Below, piece by piece: positions 23,421 to 34,898 of a stretch of 64,000 bases of DNA. This DNA is from Tetracentron sinense. Its lineage: Eukaryota > Streptophyta > Magnoliopsida > Trochodendrales > Trochodendraceae. The notes beneath the pieces were generated by a model that saw nothing but the letters and a program-made list of their open reading frames with translations, was not told where the DNA came from and made no database searches. Numbering within the stretch: the stretch's first letter is position 1; the number at the start of each line of letters is the position of its first letter. Made by a program: the position numbers and the translations under genes. The stretch covers positions 44,954,875-45,018,874 of the forward strand of contig CM026561.1 in assembly GCA_015143295.1 (NCBI GenBank), given 5' to 3'.

Positions 23421-23592
23421 TATATAATAAATATAAATTGGGGATGTACTATGTAGTGATCGTGACAATGGGTTGGCTCATCACTGATGATGGGTGCATT
23501 GTTGATGCCTCCGTGTTTGGAATATGGTGTAAGCTTGGTGCCTACTAGTGTTCGTATACTACACTATGGTTCAAAAAATATAAAAGGATTTT

Positions 23593-23757
23593 GCTAGCCC
23601 CAGTGGCAAATCTTCCAAAGACGCAACTGGGGCACTACAAATGTCCAACATTTTTTGACTTTTACTTTTTAAACTGTTAAAATAATGAAAGATCTCTACG
23701 TGTTAGTCTCAACTTGCATCTATGGAAAATGTTGGAGTCAATGCGGCTGGGGCTAGC
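23593..23757. mobile_element. MITE with GCTAGCCCCAG termini, copy 1
   Basis: 165 bp bounded by GCTAGCCCCAG and its inverse CTGGGGCTAGC. Inside the left terminus is CTTCCAAAGACGCA. A relative with the same ends occurs at 37496-37637. No obvious TSD. No coding capacity. Confidence 0.7.
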
Positions 23758-23817
23758 ACTCCTAAAAAAAAAAATTAACCGTATTTTAATATTTCTTCTA
23801 AAAACCAAAGATATGTG

Positions 23818-26025
23818 TGTCGCGCCCCAAAATCCTACCTACAAGAATGTGGAACTTTGGCATGTGACTTACTTGTCAAACCATCCTGCTAGAAGCATTT
23901 AAGGCATACTAAAAATATGAACCTTAAAATTTCTTCAATTAACTAACATTTAATATCTCCAACAAACTCCAATTAAAATTCATAATCAACTAAACATAAA
24001 TAAAATTGATCATCCATCGTTATCATTAACCATCAAACTGAACTAAACATAATTCTCCATAAAGTCAATTAAAGTCTCTCTGAAATTTAAATATCTAATA
24101 ACTCAAACTCAATAGTAGGGTCATCGATCAAGATCACGTTCTTCTTCAGGAAGATCACTTTCTGGTTCTTATATGTTTTCTTCCTCTTTCCACAGTCCGG
24201 ACGCACAAATGTCGAATCTTGAACCGGCCGACAACAAAGTTATCGGGTGAATAACAAGTTACTCCGCGTATATAACAAACCGTAGAAAACAATATTTTAA
24301 ACATTAGCATACATACATTTGATAAATTAACATCAATTCTCATACATAAATCAGAATGCAGAAAACGAGTAGGTACATTATGTCATTTACCTTCTTTACT
24401 TTATTTATTTTCTTACTTTTCTTGCTTACTTACTTTTCATATTGTCTTACTTTATTGATGAAAAACACATCAACGTGCATCAAGTAATAAATTAAAATGC
24501 CACTTTACCTTATATGAAAAGGGGTTACTATACTTTATTTTACAGAGGTATCACCCTTCATACATTATCCAGCATGGACGGTTTACTTAGTACATTATCC
24601 GGTACAACGGCTTACTTACTTTTGGATAATCATCATTTTTTTTTACGGTAGTCGATGGTGCAAAACATAATCATGCATTATCGTTTCGTGTGTCTTTTTT
24701 TCTTCATTACTTTGCTTTTGAGCTTACTTATAATCTTATTAGCGCCCTTAATTTCCTCTTTATACATGTGCGTATTTTTCAATGGTGAATGCACCGTGAT
24801 GCAACCTTGGTTAAATTACACCTAAGACTATCAGTCAAGGGCCATAGGAAATCTCATCATAACATCTCATTCTACTATGTTAACAGACCTAGGCAAACAA
24901 GACTCTCATCAAAGGTTCTTATACCCACAAATATATCACGTATAACAACATGAAAGAAACATACAACAACATTCATATTTCCAATAATTTAACAAGCTTA
25001 AATCACAATCCATTTTCCATATGTATAATTCACAATTTAATTTAAATATCAACAATGCATTCTTTTCAATATTAAGATCATGAATACACACATAATTTAT
25101 GAATCATAAATCTCATCAAGTATATCCACACATCACTCTATCATGTAACTCTAATATCACAAAGAATCCACATCCATCATTTAATTATTTTATCTATTTC
25201 ATTCAACTCTATGAATTTATCTCTTCCTTCTCATATATCCATATACATCTGTCATAAATTCTCAATCCCTTTGTTGAAGCATAAACAAAATATAAACATG
25301 GTTATTTACATCATAATCATATTATTCACATCTTACTTTAACCATTTATGAAAAGATGCATTAATGATAATAAAAATTTATAGAGCTTACTTATTTTCAT
25401 GCTCTTGCTTAGATCTATCCCTTTTTACTCTTTCTTCTAATTTATATTTAAGAAATTGAGGACTAGGGATCATTATTTACCTCATTTGATCGCTTCCCTA
25501 CGATGTATCGTTTGCGAATAAGGCTCGATCTCGATCTTTAAGTCTATTTCTTAATTTTTTTTTATTGAATCCTTAAACTCATTAGGTTGCCCCCTTTTGA
25601 TCTCTCAAAAACTCTCATTTTTCTCTCCTTTAGGTTTAGAAGCATATGAAAACCCTAACTCACGAGTTAGAGAGGTATATATAGAGTTTGGGGTTCAAGA
25701 GAACTCAAAAAGTCACAAAATCGCGCAACTCGATAAAGATCACTGTATCAGGCGATCGATCGCCGCCGGAGGGCGATTGATCAGCCAGTGCACCGATCTC
25801 CCCCCCCCCCCCCCTTTTTTTTAAGTTTTTTGCTACTTTTTATTTATCTTTTATTTCATGCAATTTATTATTAAAAACAAGTTAAATTGAATGAATTAAA
25901 TGAGTTTTCTTATTCAAGATATCACACATAAATTTTTCATAAGAATAATGCATAAAATCAGACGTATTTATCTAGAAAATTAAATCCAATAGCATGAAAA
26001 TGATAAATTAAATTCGGTCCTTACA
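23818..26025. mobile_element. Solo LTR (gypsy-like), 2208 bp
   Basis: Starts TGTCGCGCCCC and ends GGTCCTTACA, with perfect 5-bp TSDs ATGTG at 23813-23817 and 26026-26030. No second LTR, primer site or pol sequence accompanies it, so it is a solo LTR. Its first 350 bases resemble the start of the truncated LTR at 57169 (both begin with a TGT(A/C)(A/G)CGC(C/T)CC-type start and have 'CCAAAATCCTAC' and 'GTAGGGTCATC' blocks). It splits a TAACC-family MITE. A C homopolymer occurs near 25801-25814. Confidence 0.88.
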
Positions 26026-26110
26026 ATGTGGGTGAACCCTAGGGGTGGGTGAATCTTAACCACAACTAAGGGGTGCCAAAATGAACACGTGGTGACTTCA
26101 ACGGTGCAGC
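26026..26110. repeat. Right arm of TAACC-family MITE split by the solo LTR
   Basis: 'GGGTGAACCCTAGGGGTGGG' followed by GTGAATCTTAACCACAACTA and an AACACGTGG end continues the 'TAAAAACCAAAGAT' stretch that stops at 23812. Joined without the LTR it reads like the family sequence seen at 22548-22640, so the LTR landed inside an existing MITE. Confidence 0.75.
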
Positions 26111-27090
26111 TGGACTCGCCCAAGTCCGGTTATAACAGATTAACAATATAGGATTTGGTTCCTTATTTATATAATGGCTCTTTCAAAAGGGGCATGTTTC
26201 TGGACCTTTATTGGAATGTAACATTGACAAATTTTATGAGTACAATGGACCCATTATTCAAATATAAATTTGTTGGGGGCTACACCCGTGAAACCCAGGT
26301 CCCATAATACCTATATTTCGCCTAGGTTGAAAAATCCAGGCCCTATACCCCAATATATTTAGCATAAAACCTTACCCCTACAATGACATAAAGACACTAG
26401 TCTTAATTGTGAAAGAAAAAGTACTCCTTAAATCGAATTGGTTTCCTAGCCTCTCTTTTTGATTTTCCTTGAGAAGAATCACTTGTTTATGTTTTATTCT
26501 TCTTCTTATTTCTCCTTGAAGTCACTGTTGAAAATCGTCTTTTTATTCGGATTCTTTAATAGGAATATTGACACGAACTTGCTTTGACTCACCCAATATA
26601 TTTATTTTGTCAGCAAAAATCTTAGCATAGTTCCACTCATTTATCGTAGTAGAAGCCACAACTGTGCTGAGTTCTTCACCTATATTGGTTTAAAAGTAGA
26701 ACATAATGATTTAGGTGTTTGCAAATTGTGGATAGTAATAGAGAGGTCCCACAATTGAGGATCATTGTCTACGTCCTTAGATCCAATAGATTTTATCATG
26801 ACTTGATCCTCATAATTAAATAGGAGTCTTCATTACACTGACCTCTTGATTAATGGGTCCACTAAGAATTCCTGCATCAAAAATTTGACTCCTAAAGGCA
26901 TCTACATGAGCATAAGGCATGCAATCAGAATTCACATTTTGTAGCCTCTCTTCCACTCCTTCTACCAAGCATGAAGCAACTCACATCTTTGATGAGCCTA
27001 GCTGACCTAGGAATGGCTAGGCAGCAACACTAGTTCTCCAATGTCCATTTCCATCCCTATGAGTTTCATGACAAGAATGTCTTGGCGGAT
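26111..27090. other. Unassigned intergenic sequence with a hAT remnant
   Basis: Positions 26268-26350 (TTGGGGGCTACACCCGTGAA, later 'AAAATCCAGGCCC') resemble the right end of the GGGGCGGAGC hAT at 31071-33867, but no border can be fixed. The rest, to 27090, shows no gene or terminal repeat. Confidence 0.3.
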
Positions 27091-27098
27091 ACCAAAAT

Positions 27099-27675
27099 CA
27101 ATGTTTTAAAAACAAGACCGGACACTGACCTAATCAAGGGAGTGGATTGGTCCAAATTTGTCGAATCGTTGAGTACGTTGGGTTGACCCAACTACATCTT
27201 AAAAAAAAATTAATATGTAAAGTTGATATTAATATAATAATTTTAAAAATGATTAATAATACATATATTTTTAAAAATAATGTCAATCAATCAAAGACTC
27301 CTCCTACTTTACTTTTTTCATGTGTACATAAATATTGTTCTTCTTTTTATTTGTAGGTTTTGTTTGAAAATTTTTATATTTTTGTATTCAATCATTATTA
27401 ATTTAATGTGTTAATTTCAATATTGGGCTCCTGTGAAGAGCTTATAGACCTAGTTTGGGCTTACACACGAGGCAATATTTTAAAATTTTAAAATTTGGAT
27501 TTTTGTAGTGACTCAAGCAGTGCTTCAAAGAAAACCACATGGGTCACACGGGTTATGCCATATCAAGTGGTTCATTCCGGGTTAAACGCTTGATACCTAG
27601 AGGGTTCAAACCAACCTAGCAAGGGGTTCGAATTGCGGGTCAACCGATCGGCTCGATCCAAGTTTTAAAACACTA
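27099..27675. mobile_element. Non-autonomous hAT-like element, GGTTGACCC type
   Basis: 577 bp with perfect 8-bp TSDs ACCAAAAT (27091-27098 and 27676-27683). Left terminus CAATGTTTTAAAAACAAG; right terminus in reverse TAGTGTTTTAAAACTTGG. Subterminal words GGGTTGACCC, GGGTCACACGGGTT and GGGTCAACCGATCGG cluster at both ends. The centre is AT-rich. No transposase. A terminus-like fragment of the same kind lies at about 54574-54645. Confidence 0.8.
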
Positions 27676-27794
27676 ACCAAAATTGAGGGGGTGGGTAGTG
27701 TGGCTAAAATAACACAATTTTGGTCAACACCTTTAAAATCGAATGAGCATTAATCCGCTATCGCTCGATGGAGCGAGGAGCTCCATCTCCCCCC

Positions 27795-27968
27795 TCCTCC
27801 TCACCAACACGTGTCCCTTTTAAATGTGGTTCACTCTCTTTAACTATGGTCAATAATTTTAATTTTGTTTTATTTTTCTAAAAATAAAGGTTAAAAATAT
27901 GAACCCTAAGGATTAGAGAATCTTAACCACAATTAAAGGGAAATTAAAAGGGGGCAACAATTAGGGGG
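27795..27968. mobile_element. TAACC-family foldback MITE, degenerate copy
   Basis: An arm with AACACGTGTCCCTTTTAA and 'TTTAACTATGGTCAA', an AT-rich loop, then an arm with 'ATGAACCCTAAGGATTAGAG' and 'AATCTTAACCACAATTAAAG'. Arms pair with each other and match 22372-22683. Confidence 0.6.
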
Positions 27969-28807
27969 CGAGACGCCATGAGTGGATTATTTTCCGAGCC
28001 AAATTTTCGCACCACTCAATCCATTTCCCATTCTTGATGAACCTCTCGTCTATTCCCTTGCTTTTGCCTATCATCCAAAAATCTTCCTTTTATCTCTTAT
28101 GGCCGTAGGCCGTTTGGCAATACTTCCAGGGAACATTCTCTATTCACTGATAATAGAAAATCAAGAATGGTATTTGGCTAGCACAAAATCCGGAACAATT
28201 ATGAGCAATGTTCTCATTTTTGCGTAAGAATTGAGGACTATTTTTTTTTTCAAATTTCATAACTATTTCTTGAGCGGGTTCTCTCACACGAGATATATAT
28301 ATATATATTTGTTTATTTCATCCAAATATACTTATGTTATTTTTGTTCTTTAAAACAGATCTGGCTTACTGCGTCCAAATGAGTTTTCAACACATTATTA
28401 ACTCTTAAGAACACATTCTCAAGAAGAACAATATTTCTTCAAAACAGGAAAATCAGTAGAAATAATACCAAACAGGGTCTTCTTGGAGTTTTGCGGGTTT
28501 CGAATGCCTCCATCATTCTATTCAAAAGCTTTGCTCATAACTATACACAACAGTTGTGCTCATATAACCATTGGAGGTGGGAGTATCATACTAAGGGGCT
28601 CAATAACCTATATCTGGTAGGTTCCTCTGCCTTGAATACCACTACTGCACCTGCCTCTGACACAAGCATGTGAGGATCTAACCATACCGGGTATCACAAA
28701 TCAAAATGAGGTTGGTTATCTAACCTTGCACATGTCGTCGACAAAAGCGTATGAGGAGAGAATGAATCTCTAGTTTATCTACTTGGGATCGTAATAGGAT
28801 AATGCTT
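27969..28807. other. Unassigned intergenic sequence
   Basis: An AT dinucleotide tract at about 28295-28312 is the only distinctive item. An 81-codon frame at 27982-28227 has no recognisable similarity and no flanking gene signals. Confidence 0.3.
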
Positions 28808-28955
28808 CTGAGACCCTGTTAGGGCCGAGGCCACCGAGACCATGCTCTAAGAGCATGTGATTTCAGGTGGAGCCCACCATGTTAAATGGGTCCCACTTGA
28901 AATCATGTGATCTTAGAGCATGGTCTCGATGGTCTCGGCCCTAGGAGGGTCTCAG
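28808..28955. mobile_element. Small hairpin MITE with CTGAGACCCT termini
   Basis: 148 bp. CTGAGACCCT at 28808-28817 is mirrored by AGGGTCTCAG at 28946-28955, and the pairing continues for about 65 nt per arm (AGGGCCGAG, ACCGAGACCATGCTCTAAGA, CATGTGATTTCA) with few mismatches. Only about 15 nt form the loop. A different MITE with GACC-type ends is at 56488-56638. Confidence 0.8.
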
Positions 28956-28988
28956 TAGCAAAGTCTATCGTAATATGTGTGCCACGTT

Positions 28989-30387
28989 TGTTAGCCTCAG
29001 GGTTACAACCATGGGTACCCCTAATAATTTTGATAATAACATAATAATGAAATGAAATATTTAGTACTAATAATTTTGTTTAAGTGTTTGATCATTTCAG
29101 ATTATAATGTTGATAGCACTCCAATCATGAAAAAGGATGGAAATTACCCAAGAGAAAGTTCAACTCAGTGTATACAAGATGAAGATCAAAGATAAGACCA
29201 TAGTCCAAGTCGGGTCCATTGAAGACAAAAGGTAAAATCACAAGACCCAAGTCAAGCCAAGATCATCTCTCAACAATCTTAATGTATTTATATTCTATTT
29301 TGAGAGTTCATAGGACTTATGTAAAAAGTCCTCAAAAGATTGGTAAGTTGAAAAGCTCAAGAGTTATAGATTAACAATAGGAGCCTAGGAAACTTTTTAG
29401 AAATCATTCTAAGGCCTTAAAGGATCATAAAATCATGTTAAAACATAGCTAATTGACATAGGAGATCAATCACATCCCATTGGTCCGATCCAAATCAGAA
29501 TTCAGAATTTCTACTCTGAATTCGTCGACGAATTCTCTAGACAAACTGAATTCAGTGACGAAGTCGTGAAAGAATTTTTGTAATTCAATTTTTTCTTCTG
29601 TATTCGGCGACGAAATCTAGTGGGAACCCCACTTCGTCGATGAAGTCATGTCTAAAACTGAAAAATCGTTGTAACGGCTGCATTTAATGCTTCTCCAACG
29701 GCATTATTGGATCAAATGCTATAAAAGGAGTTCATTTATGAGCTAACAACAACTCTTGATCACAACAATAACTTCCATTGATCACTCATTCGTTACTATT
29801 GATTTTCACTCACTCTCATACTTAGAAAATCTCCAAAATCTCTCTTAAGCTTATTCAACTCCAATTTCTTTTCGAGAGACTTTATTAGAGTTTGTATTTT
29901 ACTCTTATCCAGCTCATTTAAGGAGCTTTCACTTCGGATTTTTAATCCAAACTCATTTATTGAGGTCAGTCAAGAATCTAGGATTCTTGCACTAAAGCTG
30001 TTGCTTCAGTTTTATCAAGAGAGAGTTGTGCTCTTGAAAGATTTCAGCTCGGCCTAAAGGAGAGCTTGTAAAGGTAATATTTCAACCTGTAAGAGAGATT
30101 GTAAGGGTTTGGACTCTACCTGTGAAGGAGTCTGTGCGATTAAGGAATCGTGGTGAATCCTCTAGTTGGAAGCTGAGGCAGGGAGTAGGCTGATTTGCTG
30201 AACCTCGTGAACAAATTCTGAGTTTGCATTCTCTTTATCTCTTCTCTCTTTCTCTTACAATATTTTTATTGCTTTAGCTTGCTACATATTTAATTTATTC
30301 CACATTTTGAACTAGTAGTTCATAATTTTTTTTAAATCTGCCAAAGACCCTATTCACCCCTCCTTTAGGGTCATTACCTGGCCAACA
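28989..30387 (+). mobile_element. Solo LTR, copia SIRE/Maximus-like, 1399 bp
   Basis: Begins TGTTAGCC and ends GGCCAACA. Flanks ACGTT (28984-28988) and ACTTT (30388-30392) match at 4 of 5. A strong TATA-type promoter, GCTATAAAAGGAG, sits at about 29718-29730 in plus orientation. The end carries 'CCTATTCACCCCTCC', a phrase I associate with SIRE-type LTR ends. Internal GAATTC/GTCGACGAA words repeat several times at 29500-29650. No internal domain is present. Confidence 0.7.
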
Positions 30388-30392
30388 ACTTT

Positions 30393-31062
30393 GCCCATTT
30401 AATCGCTATTCAAACAGTTTATTTAGATCAAGATGATGTGAACAAATCCACAAAGAAAAAAAAATCATTGATTGAAGGGCTAGAGAACCAAGACATGGAT
30501 GCTATGTTCAATCAATTGGACAACTGATGCAGAGCAAGTGACAAAAAATTTATTGGAATTGTAGGATCGTCAACAATCTAAACGAAAGGCATAAAAGCTT
30601 TAGTAGAAATCATGGATTGCAATGCATAAAAGCTCTGGTAGAAATCATGGGCCCCTAAGTCAGAAAGGCGTAAAATTTACATGGCTGAATGGAAAGGTCA
30701 AGATCCATAGCTTTGCCATGGATTTTTCATTTTTTGGCTAAATTCACTCGTTTAGGCTTTGGAAACAGTAATTTTGATGTTTTTGGAAACTTTTATTTTA
30801 GTAATAACTAGTTATAAAAGTCAAAATCACACACAGTCGATTCTGGCATGCTTTATAGTATTCAATAATAGTATTTTCTCTTATTAGTTCATTTTTTACT
30901 AGTTTTAGTAATTTCCCATATTTTGCTTAATTTAGAATCATATTTATAGAGTTTTAAGCCAAAGGCAAGAACAATTTGTTTAGAATAAAATTGCATAGAG
31001 TTCTCACTTTTCCCTCTTATTCTTGGTATTCCAGCGAATCAACAAGACAATGGATGCTCATT
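30393..31062. other. Unassigned sequence between two TEs
   Basis: No recognisable gene. A near-duplicate 'GGCATAAAAGCTTTAGTAGA' / 'GCATAAAAGCTCTGGTAGA' pair occurs around 30588-30640. Confidence 0.3.
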
Positions 31063-31259
31063 ATCCTTGGTAGGGGCGGAGCTAGGGGGCAGGGAGGGGC
31101 CATGCCCCCCTCCCAATATTTTTTTTTTTGGAAAATCTCTTTCTTTTTTAGGTAACTTTATTTATAAAAAAAATTGTATTAAATTTTATATATAGTGGCC
31201 CTCCCAAATTTTGAGTTAAGGGTCCCCCCCAAATTTCCACACGCGCTTTGTCTATCTCC

Positions 31260-31468
31260 CTTTAACTGTGGTTTAGGGGTGAGTGAATCTTAACCTCACT
31301 TAGTGGGTGTCACATGGCAGCTAGTAAATCCTCCTTTAACTATGGTTAAACTTAATCAACTTAAAATTAATATTTTTTTTCTAACAACCAAGGTTAGATG
31401 GATGAACCTTAAGGGTGAGTGAATCTTAACCAAAGTTAGTAGGTGTTAAAAAGGGACACGTGGAGGCT
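31260..31468. repeat. TAACC-family foldback sequence inside the hAT
   Basis: Contains 'CCTTTAACTGTGG', 'GGTGAGTGAATCTTAACCTC', then 'AACCAAGGTTAGATGGATGA' and 'GAATCTTAACCAAAGTTAG' and an AAAAAGGGACACGTGG end. It is the third clear relative of the 22372-22683 element. Confidence 0.65.
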
Positions 31469-31580
31469 GTAGAGGCTCGCACATTTTGCTGAAAAGAATA
31501 ATTTTTCTTATATATAAAATATAAAATTAAATTAAAAATACATTCAATTTTATTTAAATATTAGCTCTCCTAGACCCATT

Positions 31581-33774
31581 TGTTAGACATGATGTCCAAA
31601 AAAGTCATTTAGATTGTAAATTTCTTATTAATTTGATTAATAAAGACTTCTTCTTTACCTATTGTGAATTCATTATGGGTAATTGATCAAGATCATGAGA
31701 CAATCACGGCTTACCACAATGTTAAGATATGTGATGGGACAATCACGGGTAGATATGTGATGGGACAATCACAGGTAGATATAGCTTTCCAATTCCTTAT
31801 ACCTTATATAGTCACAGCTATGGGTAAAGCTGGGCACTTCACTTATATGGTAACCACAATGTTAAGATGTTCTCAATGGTTGAGATGTAGTTTTATCTCA
31901 AACTATTGTAGTGGAGATTATACATCAGCATATAAGTGCTTAAATGTACACTGACTGATTGCATGCAATGAAAACCTCTTACATAAACATACTAGCAGAT
32001 AGTTGGTCTCTCATTCACATTGAACAGTTTCAATTATCCTTAGATCTGATGAATTCATTTATAACCGAACAGTAATCTGACTGTTTTGATTCTATCAAAG
32101 TACTCTATATATTAGGGACTACGATACGGTGACAGTTGGATAGTCATAAAGTTGTTTGAGTCATGATAAATTTAAAATAAGAAATCCATACTCATTAATT
32201 TGAGAGATTATCCAAGTTCCAGGTAAGACAGTCGATTAAGCTTAAATCCTGCGCAGGTGATTTTGAAATAAAATAAGTTTGAAATATATTTTTATTAAAA
32301 TATATTGTAGTTATCAAAAACTTTTCTCAAAATATTTTTCATGAGAAAATGTTTCTCATGACTTAATCAAATGTCTTGGAAACCCGGATGATGTACAGTG
32401 GGCTATGAGTTAGATAGTATAATAATCTCGAAGGCCATTAGGAATAATGTTATTGGAGGGATCAATTGAATTAAAAAGTTCATGTGGTAGGATCCTTAAT
32501 GGTTAATGGTCTTACACTAGGATTCAATTGCAACATGGATATCTTACGTCACTTGCAATTCCGATGTAATTCCTATTTAGGGTCAATGAGATAACATTGG
32601 GTAAGCCAGGGTTAGAATGTCCTAGAGCAATCTATGGAGATGCTCACATAAGAAATACAAGCTCAATAATAGATTAAATGTTAATCTATAATTAAAGTGA
32701 TTAAAAGTTAATCATTAATAAAATGGATTAAAAGTTAATCTATGGTTTAAATTAATTGTTAATTTAAATTAAAGGATAATAATTATAATTATTTAATTAA
32801 CATTAAATAAGTGAAAATGAGTTTGACCCATATCCATAAAACCCATAATGGTATAGACCTTATTGGTGGGCCCAAGCCCATGGATTAAATCCTTAGGGTG
32901 GGGTGCCCATTTAAGTTTTCTAATTGGATCAGGATTGTGTTAGTTAAATAATTATTAAATATTAACTCCTTATTATATGGGATTAGATTCGAATACTTGG
33001 AATGCAAGAAAGAAAGAGTTAGAATTAGAAGTTTGAAAAAACTTAGAGATCAAGCTTCCTTGGCTCACGCCCCTCATAAGCTCACGCCCACCCCTTTGGG
33101 GATTTCCTAATTAGATTGGGATTCCTAAAAGTTAGGAATTTGTTGGGATTCTTAGAATCTAGGAATTAGTTACACCCCTTTAATTAAGGAGTCCTTTTAG
33201 GAAAAGGAAACCTAAATTAGAAAGTTTGTTTTAATTAATGATAAGAGTTATCATTATTTAGTAACTCTCTTTAAGGGATGTTTTTTAATTGGGTTAGGAT
33301 TAAGAAATTTTCCTAATCTATTAATACCCCAACAACTCAAACCGTAGGAGAATTAATTCATTCTTCTCTCCCCTCCAATTTCATGAGCTATAGAGAGAGA
33401 TTTCTCTCCCCCCCAATTTCGTGAGCCCCTTTGGGTAGTTCTTCAAGGTTTTTGCAGCTTAGGGTTTTGAACCCTTAATTTTTGTGAGTTAGAAAGTTTA
33501 CTCCAACATTCTTCTTCTTCTCCTTGTTTCTTCAAGACCAAGTTAAGATTCAAAAGCTCCGCGGGAATAACGATAAAAAAGAATCGAGCTTTAAGTATTT
33601 ATTCGAGAAATCTCTACAAAGAATTCTAACGGTTCGAGTTGGTTTTTGCTTCACCAGTGAACATCATTCACCCAGGTAATTTTCTAAACATGTAGATAGT
33701 ATCAATTGCTTTCTATGGTGTAAAGATCTTCGGGATCCAGTTTTCAGCATAATTTTTTATCTGGATTCCCTTCA
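31581..33774. mobile_element. Solo LTR nested in the hAT, 2194 bp
   Basis: Starts TGTTAGACATGATGTCC and ends CCCTTCA. Flanks CCATT (31576-31580) and TCATT (33775-33779) match at 4 of 5. Internal 26-27 bp tandem units 'GATATGTGATGGGACAATCA' run at 31726-31785. Removing it joins the two halves of the hAT. Resembles long copia-type LTRs in its start and in the end block GGGATCCAGTTTTCAGCA, but no internal domain is present to prove the superfamily. Confidence 0.6.
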
Positions 33775-33875
33775 TCATTGTCAAAAAAAACTTATGGGGG
33801 CTATGCCCCCAAACCCCGAAAACCCATACTTGGCCCCCCCAAGGAAAAATTCCTGGCTCCGCCCCTGATCCTTGG

Positions 33876-34570
33876 TATTTTCCTTAAGAAAAATCAACAG
33901 ATTTAGTAGAAGGTTATGTGATTGGCGAGGTCGAAGTTATTCCCTAGCGCTCGTTGCATCAACAACCCTAGCTAGTTGAGCATTACACCAAACATCGGCC
34001 TTCATAGGAGAGGAGAGGCCCCCAAAATCCATGGTCACACTTAAATTTCCCCAAAACTGATAGTTTGCATGAGTCCAAAAAGAAAGCAGAATTGTTGGCA
34101 CACTTCAAACAGCTTCTATTATTACTCACCAATAGCAGAGTTGTACAAGCAACATGACTATATTTCTATATTCAGCACATATTTGTGCCAAAAGCAGATT
34201 TATGATGACCTTTCTCACTAGCTCACAACAGAAACACTCTACACTTCAACGGCTCCCTTATTCTTACAGTGATACCACCAGCATCATAACAAAAGCATTT
34301 ATTTTTTGGCGGGTGAAAGACCTTGTTCACCTCAGCCAAATTTATCTCACCAGAATACATTACATCAATCTCTTCTCTAAATTCAGTTGAGGTCCTCTAA
34401 TTGTAGAAGAGGCCCTCAACAATAACAGCAATACAGTTAGACAAAAATCACTTAGAGCCATTTCAAAAAGGCCCACCATGATATCATCATCATCTTACAA
34501 TACTTAGATATATATATATATATATGCTAATGTAAGAGGCAAATGGGCTAGATTTTGATGTGGTTTTTGG
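33876..34570. other. 3' flank of the expansin gene
   Basis: AT-rich sequence with a TA run at 34507-34526. On the minus strand the expansin 3' UTR would extend into 34400-34570; no canonical AATAAA is close. Nothing else recognised. Confidence 0.35.
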
Positions 34571-34898
34571 TTAGCCTTGGGGTGGGTTGTGGGGGTTAAA
34601 ACTGTCCTCCACTGAAGGTTTGGCCGAAATTCCAGTTGGGAGGAGCCACGTTGTTGGAGACAGAGAGCGTCCATCGCTTGTTGTGACTTTGAAAGAGAGG
34701 GCCTGACCGTTAAGGTAGTTGTTACTCTGCCAGTTTTGGCCCCAGTTTCGAGACATTGCTTGCCAACCAGTTCGAGAGCCCTTGATGGAGACAGAGACAA
34801 CACCACCAGCTCCACCAACATTCGTAACGAGGACAAGGTTGAAGTAAGAGTGGCCATTGATTGTGAATCTGATCCCACCGGTCTTACTGCAAGCAATC
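34571..34898 (-). CDS. Expansin exon 3 (frameshifted)
   Basis: Acceptor TTGCAG|GATTGC; completes AGG and reads RIACSKTGG onward. The deleted base lies in CTGTC at about 34659-34663, where the family pattern (DGR.LVSNNVAP) calls for one more base. Without that loss the stop would be TAA at 34596-34598 and the total would be 247 residues, the normal EXPA size. Confidence 0.85.

Larger units (their letters stand above)
31071..33867. mobile_element. hAT non-autonomous element with GGGGCGGAGC termini, carrying a nested solo LTR
   Basis: Left terminus TAGGGGCGGAGC, right terminus in reverse CAGGGGCGGAGC, perfect 8-bp TSDs ATCCTTGG (31063-31070 and 33868-33875). The total of 2797 bp includes a 2194-bp solo LTR; the element itself is about 600 bp. 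Near the ends it has C-rich/G-rich blocks ('GGGGCCATGCCCCCC' and 'GGGGGCTATGCCCCC'). It also contains TAACC-family sequence at 31260-31465. Degenerate relatives are at 38630-39530 and, inverted, at 56372-57110. Confidence 0.85.

Noticed and set aside
28808..28955. Possible microRNA precursor
   Set aside because: The hairpin is long and near-perfect over its whole length, has inverted terminal repeats and almost no loop, as in MITEs. No miRNA I recognise. Small RNA data would be needed.
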